5,072 nt of DNA from an uncultured Lachnospiraceae bacterium. GTDB lineage: Bacteria > Bacillota > Clostridia > Lachnospirales > Lachnospiraceae. Shown here piece after piece: positions 1 to 4,975 of the stretch. Location of the stretch: the NCBI GenBank assembly GCA_910586585.1, contig CAJUKA010000051.1, forward strand, positions 1 through 5,072, in the 5' to 3' direction. Both the position numbers and the translations under genes were made by a program. Below the pieces are notes generated by a model, which worked only from the letters and a program-made list of their open reading frames with translations, ran no database searches and had not been told where the DNA came from. Positions within the stretch are counted from its first letter, which is position 1. Each line of letters opens with the position of its first letter.

Positions 1-14
1 GCGTCTGCTAGTCT

Positions 15-31
15 CCCCAGCTCTGCTGGGG
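15..31. other. GC-rich hairpin beside the 89-residue gene
   Basis: A perfect 7-bp inverted repeat (CCCCAGC, loop TCT, GCTGGGG) starts three bases beyond the stop codon of the minus-strand gene ending at 35. In the minus direction it is followed by mixed sequence with no T run, so it is not a canonical intrinsic terminator for that gene. In the plus direction a moderately T-rich stretch (GATTTATAT) follows, so it could end transcription of a convergent gene lying left of the window. It may also protect the 3' end of the mRNA. Confidence 0.45.
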
Positions 32-34
32 GAT

Positions 35-304
35 TTATATCTGTTTCATTAAACAACTCAGAAACAATGAAGACTGTTCCTGCTGACCAACATATATTTT
101 CAAGTAATTGTTTTGTTCCTCCTCATCTCTTTTATAAATAATCCTTACTTCTCCATTCTCTGCATAAATTTGTGACAATTTCTTTTCCTGAATGTCTATT
201 TCAATGTCAACCCCACTGTTGTCCGTAATCATTGCTATGTTCCTCAATATAAGCCGAAAAACTTTTTTTATATTTTTTCTAAAAATTTTATTCTGATTTA
301 CCAT
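35..304 (-). CDS. Small charged protein of unknown function (89 aa)
   Basis: I do not recognise this protein. The first 22 residues are strongly basic (KIFRKNIKKVFRLILRN) and could form an amphipathic helix. Residues about 32-75 alternate charged and hydrophobic positions in a way that suggests short beta strands around GVDIEIDI, GEVRIIYKR and YLKIYVG. There is no signal peptide or membrane segment, so it is probably cytoplasmic. The ATG at 302-304 has an AGGATAGGG purine stretch about 8 bases upstream, and a good promoter lies at 393-421 on the same strand, about 80 nt before the start. These signals support a genuine gene transcribed alone. It is divergent from the 65-residue gene at 675. 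The short length and lack of a known motif leave its function open. Confidence 0.6.
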   Translation of the reverse strand: MVNQNKIFRKNIKKVFRLILRNIAMITDNSGVDIEIDIQEKKLSQIYAENGEVRIIYKRDEEEQNNYLKIYVGQQEQSSLFLSCLMKQI

Positions 305-392
305 AAATTAATCCCTATCCTCGTATGCTTATTTTTTCACAAACCTCATATACTATTTCTATATCATATTTTTATGAAACCATATTGTCTTT

Positions 393-421
393 ATTATAGT
401 GGAAAAATATATGTAAATCAA
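393..421 (-). promoter_or_regulatory. SigmaA-type promoter for the 89-aa gene
   Basis: On the minus strand, TTGATT (416-421) and TATAAT (393-398) are separated by exactly 17 bases. This gives a perfect -10 box and a 4-of-6 -35 box. The predicted transcript would start near 386 and carry about 80 nt of leader before the ATG at 304. A 7-bp dyad lies just upstream of the -35 box. Confidence 0.6.
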
Positions 422-426
422 TCTTT

Positions 427-447
427 TTCCTATAATTCATATAGGAA
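427..447. repeat. 7-bp inverted repeat upstream of the minus promoter
   Basis: TTCCTAT (427-433) and ATAGGAA (441-447) form a perfect dyad with a 7-base spacer, five bases upstream of the -35 box at 416-421. Its position would suit a regulator-binding site. It lies in very AT-rich DNA, where short dyads arise by chance, so the call is weak. Confidence 0.25.
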
Positions 448-549
448 TTCAGAACTTTAGCTCTATTTTTTTCTTATTTAGGAATTTTCATTCTATTTTT
501 AAACAATTTACACAAATATTTTATATATTCAGGAAAAACAATAAGCACT

Positions 550-578
550 TTGACAAATTCTTATATATATGATATAAT
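550..578 (+). promoter_or_regulatory. Consensus sigmaA promoter for the 65-aa gene
   Basis: TTGACA (550-555) and TATAAT (573-578) both match the housekeeping consensus at every position, with the optimal 17-base spacer. AT-rich DNA upstream could act as an UP element. The predicted start, near 585, falls within the 10-bp palindrome AAGCGCGCTT (580-589), which could be an operator or simply the initiation region. So good a promoter implies strong transcription unless it is repressed. Confidence 0.85.
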
Positions 579-579
579 A

Positions 580-589
580 AAGCGCGCTT
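580..589. promoter_or_regulatory. 10-bp palindrome over the predicted start site
   Basis: AAGCGCGCTT is a perfect palindrome directly downstream of the -10 box. It is a GC-rich island in otherwise AT-rich DNA. A repressor bound here would block initiation, but there is no direct evidence of binding, and the site is short. Confidence 0.3.
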
Positions 590-656
590 GTAGGCAAAAC
601 AACACTATAATGGTGGTATTTTACCCATACGCTTTATAAAACTACGTGAATTCTTG

Positions 657-663
657 AAAGGAG
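657..663 (+). promoter_or_regulatory. Ribosome binding site that fixes the start of the 65-aa gene
   Basis: AAAGGAG lies 11 bases before the ATG at 675. A TTG at 654 in the same frame would place this ribosome binding site inside the coding region, so the ATG is the better start. Confidence 0.75.
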
Positions 664-674
664 ATTTTATTTTC

Positions 675-872
675 ATGAAAAAAACAGCAACAGCCTCCAG
701 TACGAATAAGATTTCAAATATTTGGTCAGGGAAGTATTTATCTACCACTCAGCTTCCGTCAAATATCTTATACAATGATTCTAAATATTATCGAAAGGAT
801 AAAAAACTTTTTTCTTTAAAAAGTACTGGAAGAACTGTAAATCCTATCCCTGGAAATCGCCCTTCTAACTAA
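675..872 (+). CDS. Small basic protein of unknown function (65 aa)
   Basis: I do not recognise this protein. It is polar and strongly basic: 9 Lys and 3 Arg against 2 Asp and no Glu. It is also rich in Ser (10) and Asn (7) and has no Cys or His. It has no signal peptide or hydrophobic segment. The C-terminal tail (STGRTVNPIPGNRPSN) is rich in Pro, Gly and Asn and probably disordered. The gene is framed by a consensus promoter, a good ribosome binding site and a 21-bp terminator starting 23 bases after the TAA. It therefore looks like a self-contained, highly expressed single-gene unit. Possible roles include nucleic-acid or ribosome binding, or a peptide precursor, but no modification or export genes are adjacent and nothing in the sequence decides between these. 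The transcript could also act as an RNA. Confidence 0.7.
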   Translation: MKKTATASSTNKISNIWSGKYLSTTQLPSNILYNDSKYYRKDKKLFSLKSTGRTVNPIPGNRPSN

Positions 873-894
873 TGAAACATTCCCTTATAGATAA

Positions 895-941
895 ATCCCG
901 CAAAAAATCCTCACTGGAACAGTGAGGATTTTTTGCGGGAT
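895..941. terminator. Bidirectional intrinsic terminator, perfect 21-bp stem
   Basis: Bases 895-915 and 921-941 are perfect reverse complements around the loop GGAAC. The GC-rich upper stem (TCCTCACT/AGTGAGGA) is followed by six T residues inside the lower stem. Because the lower stem also carries six A residues, the same arrangement reads on the other strand. It can end the 65-aa gene in the plus direction and proS read-through in the minus direction. Confidence 0.9.
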
Positions 942-967
942 AACAACATAACAAATTCCATATATTT

Positions 968-1000
968 ATACTCACGACAGATGAAATCTGCCGTGAGTAT
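968..1000. other. Long hairpin between the two convergent units
   Basis: ATACTCACG, then CAGAT, pair with ATCTG and CGTGAGTAT around a GAA loop. This gives 14 base pairs with one A/C mismatch (977/991). Neither strand has a T run after it, so it is not a classical terminator. It would be the third hairpin downstream of proS in the minus-strand transcript. Confidence 0.5.
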
Positions 1001-1006
1001 TGCGCC

Positions 1007-1044
1007 AGCCGCAGCCGCGAAGCGGCATATTTCCTTATGCGGCT
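1007..1044. other. Nested GC-rich hairpin downstream of proS
   Basis: An outer helix AGCCGCA (1007-1013)/TGCGGCT (1038-1044) encloses an inner helix GCCGC (1014-1018)/GCGGC (1022-1026) with a GAA loop. An 11-base AT-rich strand (1027-1037) joins the inner helix to the outer 3' arm. It has no T tract, and its function is unknown. Confidence 0.45.
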
Positions 1045-1056
1045 GTATGCATAACT

Positions 1057-1094
1057 TTATACTGAGCGGTCAGTCTTTTTGACCGCCAGTATAA
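1057..1094 (-). terminator. Hairpin at the 3' end of proS, possible terminator
   Basis: Starting 9 bases beyond the proS stop codon, 15 base pairs form around a 7-base loop (1073-1079) with a single bulged base at 1065. The position fits a terminator. However, the minus-strand sequence after the stem (AGTTATGC) lacks a proper U tract, so termination may be weak here and completed by the 895-941 element. Confidence 0.5.
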
Positions 1095-1103
1095 TTTGAA
1101 ACC

Positions 1104-2543
1104 TTAATACGCCCTTCCCCAATACACCATTTTTTTTGCAGGTTTCCCGCAGCAGACGCAGGTATCGCTAATCTGCTCCTGCTCAAAAGGCATACAGCGG
1201 CTGGTCGCTGCCAATTCCTCCTTTATTTTGTCCTCGCATGTCTGTTCCCCGCACCACATTGCTTTTACAAAGCCAGGTTTGCTGTTGATGGTGTCGCAGA
1301 ATTCTTCCCAGTTTACTGCGCGATACGTATGTGCTTCCAAATGCGCTTTGGCTGCTTCATACATGTCTTTTTGAATCGTTTCTAACAAGCTGGCTGCTTT
1401 TGTCTCCATTTCGTCAAGGCTGACTTCAATCTTTTCTCTAGTGTCACGGCGCACAAAAACGCACTTATTGTTTTCGATATCCTTTGGTCCGATTTCTATT
1501 CTGAATGGAACGCCTCTCATTTCACATTCGCTGAACTTCCAGCCAGGGCTTTTATCCGAATCGTCCACTTTCACGCGAAATCCCTTTTCTATCAAACGAT
1601 CACGAAGTTCAAATGCCTTGTCAAGCACCCCCTCTTTTTTCTGCTGAATCGGAATCACCATAATCTGTGTTGGCGCCACTTTTGGCGGAAGCTTCAAGCC
1701 GGAATCGTCGCCATGTACCATGATAACTGCACCTATCAGTCGTGTTGTCATTCCCCAGGAAGTCTGATGGGCATATTTTAATGTATTGTCTTTATCCGTA
1801 TATTGAATGCCAAATGCCTTGGCAAATCCATCTCCAAAGTTATGACTTGTACCTGCCTGAAGCGCCTTGCCGTCGTGCATCAGCGCCTCTATTGCATAGG
1901 TTGCCTCTGCACCAGCAAATTTTTCTTTGTCCGTCTTTCTTCCCTTTACAACAGGGATTGCCAAGACATCGCCCAAAAAATCCGCATACACATTCAGCAT
2001 CTGAATGGTTCTCTCCTCTGCCTCCTGTGCCGTGGCATGTACGGTATGTCCTTCCTGCCACAAAAATTCACGGCTTCTAAGGAATGGACGTGTGGTTTTT
2101 TCCCAGCGCACTACCGAACACCATTGATTATAAACCTTTGGCAAGTCTCTGTATGACTGAACTTCATTTTTATAAAAATCGCAAAACAGCGTTTCTGATG
2201 TAGGACGAACACACATTCTTTCCTGAAGCGGTTCTAAACCGCCATGCGTAACCCATGCAACTTCTGGTGCAAATCCCTCCACATGGTCCTTTTCTTTCTG
2301 CAGCAGGCTCTCTGGTATAAACATTGGCATATAAACATTCTCAACACCTGTTTTTTTGAATTCTGCATCAAGCTGATGCTGTATCTGTTCCCAAATCGCA
2401 TAGCCTGCCGGTTTGATAACCATACAGCCTTTCACATTTGAGTAATCGCACAGCTCTGCTTTTTTGACGACATCTGTGTACCATTGCGCAAAATCCTCCT
2501 CCATAGAGGTAATCGCTTCCACTAATTTTTTTTCGTTTGCCAT
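1104..2543 (-). CDS. proS: Prolyl-tRNA synthetase (archaeal/eukaryotic-like short type, 479 aa)
   Basis: This cytoplasmic class II aminoacyl-tRNA synthetase charges tRNA-Pro with proline using ATP. The class II core spans about residues 1-290. Motif 1 lies around residues 70-80 (VYMPMFIPESLL). RPTSET (113-118) follows. Motif 2 is at 145-166, with VRWEKTTRPFLRSREFLWQE. Motif 3 is at 262-280, with GMTTRLIGAVIMVHGDD. An anticodon-binding domain follows (about 291-395). The C-terminal domain has Cys431/Cys436 and Cys462/Cys465 spaced as a zinc site, and the protein ends in Tyr, as is usual for this type. There is no YbaK-like editing insertion between motifs 2 and 3, which separates it from the longer bacterial type. 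The ATG at 2541-2543 is chosen because AAGGGAG lies 7 bases upstream. An in-frame start at 2597 would lie inside the T-box terminator. Expression is controlled by the T-box at 2581-2850. Confidence 0.97.
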   Translation of the reverse strand: MANEKKLVEAITSMEEDFAQWYTDVVKKAELCDYSNVKGCMVIKPAGYAIWEQIQHQLDAEFKKTGVENVYMPMFIPESLLQKEKDHVEGFAPEVAWVTHGGLEPLQERMCVRPTSETLFCDFYKNEVQSYRDLPKVYNQWCSVVRWEKTTRPFLRSREFLWQEGHTVHATAQEAEERTIQMLNVYADFLGDVLAIPVVKGRKTDKEKFAGAEATYAIEALMHDGKALQAGTSHNFGDGFAKAFGIQYTDKDNTLKYAHQTSWGMTTRLIGAVIMVHGDDSGLKLPPKVAPTQIMVIPIQQKKEGVLDKAFELRDRLIEKGFRVKVDDSDKSPGWKFSECEMRGVPFRIEIGPKDIENNKCVFVRRDTREKIEVSLDEMETKAASLLETIQKDMYEAAKAHLEAHTYRAVNWEEFCDTINSKPGFVKAMWCGEQTCEDKIKEELAATSRCMPFEQEQISDTCVCCGKPAKKMVYWGRAY

Positions 2544-2550
2544 TTTAAAT

Positions 2551-2559
2551 CTCCCTTCT
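2551..2559 (-). promoter_or_regulatory. Ribosome binding site that fixes the proS start
   Basis: On the minus strand, AGAAGGGAG lies 7 bases before the ATG at 2543. It comes after the T-box terminator, so it is transcribed only on read-through. Confidence 0.85.
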
Positions 2560-2580
2560 GTTTTGTTATTCACAACACAC

Positions 2581-2640
2581 ATAAGAAAACGCCGCATGAC
2601 TTTCCCCCTCTATTCCTATAGGGGCCTTTCATGCGGCGTT
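2581..2640 (-). terminator. T-box-regulated terminator upstream of proS
   Basis: A 12-bp stem (2629-2640 with 2588-2599) encloses a second, smaller helix (CCCCTAT with ATAG-A-GGGG). On the minus strand it is followed by TTTTCTTAT. Its 5' arm overlaps the T-box sequence GGTAACGC, so antiterminator and terminator are mutually exclusive, as required for a T-box switch. Confidence 0.93.
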
Positions 2641-2850
2641 ACCACCCTGATTTTACTCATCATACCGTTATCGCCGGCGCTACGCTGTATTTCCATTCGC
2701 TCCTTCTCATGCGTTATGCAGACACACAATATAATTGCAGAATTTTTATACAGAACTCCAAGGCAGGTTCCAAAGCTTATCCCTTAAAAATCTCACACCA
2801 TTCGATTTTCTCTCTGAAAGCTTCCACTTTGTACTAATCCTTTTCAACGT
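2581..2850 (-). promoter_or_regulatory. T-box riboswitch controlling proS (proline-specific)
   Basis: The minus-strand leader senses uncharged tRNA-Pro and lets transcription continue into proS. The visible parts, in order, are as follows. The Stem I base is AAGG (2842-2839)/CCTT (2763-2760). Above it is an AGTA loop-E strand (2835-2832) opposite GAA. The upper helix begins CAAAG (2831-2827)/CTTTG (2775-2771). The conserved distal elements are CAGAGAG (2816-2810) and GGTGTGAG (2799-2792). The specifier loop reads GAA-CCT-G, giving the proline codon CCT at 2767-2765 followed by the usual purine. The T-box itself is AGGGTGGTAACGC (2649-2637). Its TGGT bulge complements an ACCA tRNA end, as expected for tRNA-Pro with discriminator A. 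The terminator hairpin follows (2588-2640). All of this is read from sequence; the mechanism is established for the family. Confidence 0.96.
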
Positions 2851-2870
2851 TGTCTTATTTTTATTTTCTT

Positions 2871-3155
2871 TCAGGCTTCGTCGCCCGCTTCTACTGCTGC
2901 CACTGAGGATACTACTGTTGCAACGACTGAAAGCACCACAGCAATAATGATAAGAAGCATACCGCCCATCAGCACAATCACAGCTCCGCCTCCATTGTCA
3001 GCGGATACTGCTGTATCACCGCCCACAACCTGTTCTTCATTCACAGTCTCAGCCTGCACTGTTGATGCGCCAAAGGATAAAGCCATAATAAATGCTCCCA
3101 AAATCATAACAGGGACAAATCGCAGCAGGTTATAAAAAATACTTTGTTTTGGCAT
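2871..3155 (-). CDS. Small exported membrane-anchored protein of unknown function (94 aa)
   Basis: I do not recognise a family. Residues 1-35 look like a cleavable signal peptide: a basic start, a hydrophobic core at about 13-29 (FVPVMILGAFIMALSFG) and a VQA cleavage site before Glu36. The short acidic, Gly/Asp/Asn-rich segment 36-57 would be outside the cell. Residues 58-88 are almost entirely hydrophobic (rich in Val, Ile, Leu, Ala) and give a C-terminal membrane anchor. The protein ends in the acidic tail EAGDEA. The ATG at 3153-3155 is preferred because AAGGTGG lies 5 bases upstream. A GTG at 3173 in the same frame would include that ribosome binding site in the coding region. The gene lies between the deacetylase and the proS T-box, and nothing in the context gives its role. 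If the signal peptide is not cleaved, it would be a two-helix membrane protein. Confidence 0.75.
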   Translation of the reverse strand: MPKQSIFYNLLRFVPVMILGAFIMALSFGASTVQAETVNEEQVVGGDTAVSADNGGGAVIVLMGGMLLIIIAVVLSVVATVVSSVAAVEAGDEA

Positions 3156-3160
3156 AATTT

Positions 3161-3167
3161 CCACCTT
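3161..3167 (-). promoter_or_regulatory. Ribosome binding site deciding the start of the 94-aa protein
   Basis: On the minus strand, AAGGTGG (one mismatch to AAGGAGG) lies 5 bases before the ATG at 3155, within the sequence that the alternative GTG start at 3173 would translate. Confidence 0.6.
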
Positions 3168-3187
3168 CTCCACCTTTGTTACCTTTC

Positions 3188-3226
3188 ATATCATCTACAC
3201 AAACTATTTATTTCTGTAGATGATAT
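3188..3226 (-). promoter_or_regulatory. 12-bp dyad in the leader of the 94-aa gene
   Basis: ATATCATCTACA (3188-3199) and TGTAGATGATAT (3215-3226) are perfect inverted repeats around a 15-base AT-rich spacer. The minus-strand RNA would form a 12-bp hairpin ending about 20 nt before the ribosome binding site. No T run follows on that strand, so it is not a clear terminator for the deacetylase gene. Such a dyad at the predicted start site could be an operator or a 5' stabilising hairpin. Confidence 0.5.
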
Positions 3227-3229
3227 TAG

Positions 3230-3256
3230 TTTATAGTTTAACATATTTTTTAGCAA
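3230..3256 (-). promoter_or_regulatory. Possible weak promoter for the 94-aa gene
   Basis: On the minus strand, TTGCTA (3251-3256) and TATAAA (3230-3235) are 15 bases apart, which is shorter than optimal. Initiation would fall near 3223, in the first arm of the 12-bp dyad. The surrounding DNA is very AT-rich, so chance matches are likely. Confidence 0.3.
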
Positions 3257-3291
3257 TTGTATATTCTTTTTTAATGTTTTTTTACTTCTAT

Positions 3292-4104
3292 TTAGAGTGC
3301 TTTCTGTTCGCCGCCTTTGACTTCAAGGAACTGCTCGTCGTCAATGCATAACCACAGACTTGCAGCGCACGGATTGTATACAAAGGAACCATCCGCCGCA
3401 AACTGCGCCATTTTTACCACATCCATATAATCTACAATCTCAATATTTGTAGCATACCAGATATCATCCCGTCCGCCGACAAGTCTGCAAAAATCCTCTA
3501 TGACATTCCAGTTACTGTTTCTTTCAAATTCATAGCTGTGCCCCCAGACATACATCAAATACAAATTCTGTTTTTTCTTGTTGTCTACAAACTGTTTCGC
3601 AAGTTCCTGTAAATTGTGATCATGATGACAAGTCGCTTTCCACTGCAAAAAGTTTTCAGGCAGGGCAAAATCATCTGAATCGCCGACAATTCTGCCATAT
3701 CGAATGCCAAGACCTGGAAGCAGCGCGCAAATCTCTTCGGAATAAGAACCGTTCGGATACGCAAGCCCACGCACTGGATAGCCCATCAATGCTTCTAATC
3801 TTTTGCGATCCTCTATAATTTCCTGTGCCACAATCGCTGTCGGACACCGCCCTATTGTCGGGTGGGATACCGTGTGGCATGCTACTTCATGCCCCTTATA
3901 AAGCTCTTTATATTCTTTTTGCGGGATTCGCACTGGATCAGCCTCCAAACCGCTATTGACATTAAAGGTTCCCTTGATGCCATATTGGTTAAAGATTTCA
4001 ACAAGTCTTCTGTCCTCTTGCTTGCCGTCATCATAACTCATTGTCAGCACTTTATGCTTTCCGCCTGGAAAACATGCATAAATTTTTTTAATTTGTGTTT
4101 TCAT
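3292..4104 (-). CDS. NodB-type polysaccharide deacetylase family protein, cytoplasmic (270 aa)
   Basis: This belongs to the carbohydrate esterase family 4/NodB fold, metal-dependent enzymes that remove acetyl groups from N-acetylated sugars. Motif 1 is LTMSYDDG (residues 20-27), with Asp25 and Asp26 as the likely base and metal ligand. Motif 2 is CHTVSHP (76-82), with metal-binding His77 and His81. Motif 3 is the variant LAYPNGSY (114-121). A later WGHSYEFE (187-194) supplies His189, the likely second catalytic residue. There is no signal peptide or membrane segment. A cell-wall substrate is therefore less likely than a soluble or nucleotide-linked sugar, which is an inference. The ATG has AAGGAAGGG 9 bases upstream. 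It follows the MecA-like gene by 53 bases with no terminator between, suggesting cotranscription. No other sugar genes are in view. Confidence 0.88.
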   Translation of the reverse strand: MKTQIKKIYACFPGGKHKVLTMSYDDGKQEDRRLVEIFNQYGIKGTFNVNSGLEADPVRIPQKEYKELYKGHEVACHTVSHPTIGRCPTAIVAQEIIEDRKRLEALMGYPVRGLAYPNGSYSEEICALLPGLGIRYGRIVGDSDDFALPENFLQWKATCHHDHNLQELAKQFVDNKKKQNLYLMYVWGHSYEFERNSNWNVIEDFCRLVGGRDDIWYATNIEIVDYMDVVKMAQFAADGSFVYNPCAASLWLCIDDEQFLEVKGGEQKAL

Positions 4105-4157
4105 ATATCATTTCCCTTCCTTATTAATATGTTCCAAACGTACATGTATTAATGTTT

Positions 4158-4571
4158 TCAAATCTCTTTGAGCTTTTCCCGCTTAATATTATTTTCAAAG
4201 TGTGCCACCAACCTGCGCCCATTTTCTTCATCTGCATTCTCAAGTGCATGGATAAATTCTTCAAGCGGGTCCTTTGTCTCATCGTCTGCAATGACAAGAG
4301 AATGTTTTAAGCTTGTGATATAATCCTCCAAACATTCGCTGAACACAAAAGAAACGCTGCCGCTTGGAAGCATGGCAATATTGAGTGTGTACGCTACGCC
4401 TGTCCATTTCACATTCTGCGTCATGGCACAGAGTTCTTTTGCCCTCTTCAGGAAATGCATGCCAGCCTCTGTCCGCTCGAAAATATCATCCAGCGTTATG
4501 CCGAAAAAATCAAAATCCTCTTGTGAAGCGATACATTCTACTTTCAAATCAGCCTTCTTATAATATTGCAT
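4158..4571 (-). CDS. Short MecA-like adaptor protein (137 aa)
   Basis: The sequence resembles the N-terminal domain of MecA, the adaptor that delivers substrates to the ClpC unfoldase. The resemblance lies in an opening strand (LKVECIASQED), then GITLDDIFERTEAGMHFLKRA (about residues 24-44), where MecA has its conserved I-[ST]-LDD helix. A hydrophobic strand pair follows (YTLNIAMLPSGSVSFVFSE, 61-79), like the PLP-x-LTFSE region. After a variable acidic linker (80-115) the protein ends at residue 137 in a charged helix (KREKLKEI). Full MecA proteins are roughly 220-240 residues, with a second, ClpC-binding domain that is absent here. This may be a natural single-domain form or a truncated gene. 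The start is secure: AGGAGGT lies 4 bases before the ATG. The assignment is by eye and moderate. Confidence 0.6.
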   Translation of the reverse strand: MQYYKKADLKVECIASQEDFDFFGITLDDIFERTEAGMHFLKRAKELCAMTQNVKWTGVAYTLNIAMLPSGSVSFVFSECLEDYITSLKHSLVIADDETKDPLEEFIHALENADEENGRRLVAHFENNIKREKLKEI

Positions 4572-4575
4572 GCGT

Positions 4576-4582
4576 ACCTCCT
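4576..4582 (-). promoter_or_regulatory. Strong ribosome binding site of the MecA-like gene
   Basis: AGGAGGT on the minus strand lies 4 bases before the ATG at 4571 and 5 bases from the repeat array. The adjoining TATAAT (4583-4588, minus strand) looks like a -10 box, but initiation from it would fall on the ribosome binding site, so I do not call a promoter there. Confidence 0.8.
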
Positions 4583-4774
4583 ATTATAAGTTCCGCAGCA
4601 CCCCTTCCAGCGCTTGTCAGCCAGCGCTCTTCTTTCAGAATCCGCTCTGGGCGCTTTCCGGATGCTGCTGTTTTTTTATTTAAGTTCCGCAGCACCCCTT
4701 CCAGCGCTTGTCAGCCAGAGCTCTTCTTTCAGAATCCGCTCTGGGCGCTTTCCGGATGCTGCTGTTTTTTATTC

Positions 4775-4791
4775 CAGTTCCGTTTTTATTC
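4775..4791 (+). repeat. 17-bp remnant of a deleted repeat unit
   Basis: CAGTTCCG followed by TTTTTATTC matches the first 8 bases and last 9 bases of a unit, joined with the central 77 or so bases missing. It lies exactly between units 2 and 3 and accounts for the 110-base spacing there. The simplest reading is an internal deletion of a former sixth unit. Confidence 0.7.
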
Positions 4792-4892
4792 AAGTTCCGC
4801 AGCACCCCTTCCAGCGCTTATTGGCCAGAGCTCTTCTTTCAGAATTCACTCTGGGCTCTTTCCGGCTGCTGCTGTTTTTTTATTCAAGTTCC

Positions 4893-4975
4893 GCAGCCGC
4901 CCTTCCAGCGCTTGTTGGCCAGAGCTCTTCTTTCAGAATCCGCTCTGGGCGCTTTCCGGCGGCTGCTGTTTTTTT
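4893..4975 (+). ncRNA. Terminator-like three-helix RNA fold of the repeat unit (unit 4 as example)
   Basis: In unit 4 the outer helix is GCAGCCGCC (4893-4901)/GGCGGCTGC (4958-4966). A middle helix is AGCGC (4907-4911)/GCGCT (4949-4953). An inner helix CCAGAGC (4919-4925)/GCTCTGG (4942-4948) stacks directly on it, opposite a 7-base bulge (TTGTTGG). A small apical TTCT/AGAA helix closes the loop, and TG plus seven T residues follow. The other four units can form the same fold with zero or one mismatch in each main helix. The shape is that of an intrinsic terminator or a discrete small RNA on the plus strand. No plus-strand promoter is visible in the units, so transcription from this strand is unproven. 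The minus strand would form the mirror fold, separated by A-rich linkers. Confidence 0.6.

Larger units (their letters stand above)
305..674. other. AT-rich divergent intergenic region
   Basis: These 370 bases hold no gene that I can support. They contain a minus-strand promoter (393-421), a small dyad (427-447), a T-rich tract of about 100 bases with no clear structure (450-540), a consensus plus-strand promoter (550-578), and the roughly 90-nt leader of the 65-residue gene. I see no riboswitch-like architecture in the leader. It has only a weak GGTA/TACC hairpin near 615-627. Confidence 0.6.

Noticed and set aside
15..31. Hairpin as the intrinsic terminator of the 89-residue gene
   Set aside because: No T run follows it on the minus strand, so it is listed only as a hairpin.
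654..674. TTG start of the small plus-strand gene at 654
   Set aside because: It would place the AAAGGAG ribosome binding site inside the coding sequence. The ATG at 675 is correctly spaced from it.
1840..2156. Open frames antisense or out of frame within proS
   Set aside because: They lie wholly inside a well-conserved enzyme gene, lack ribosome binding sites, and read as low-quality shadow sequence.
2544..2597. N-terminal extension of proS by 18 codons to an ATG at 2597
   Set aside because: The extension would run through the T-box terminator stem and T tract and lacks a ribosome binding site. The ATG at 2543 has AAGGGAG at the right distance and begins like other prolyl-tRNA synthetases.
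4583..4588. TATAAT (minus strand) next to the MecA-like gene as a promoter -10 box
   Set aside because: Initiation would fall on the ribosome binding site itself. No -35 box is found at 16-18 bases; the best upstream hexamer matches 3 of 6.
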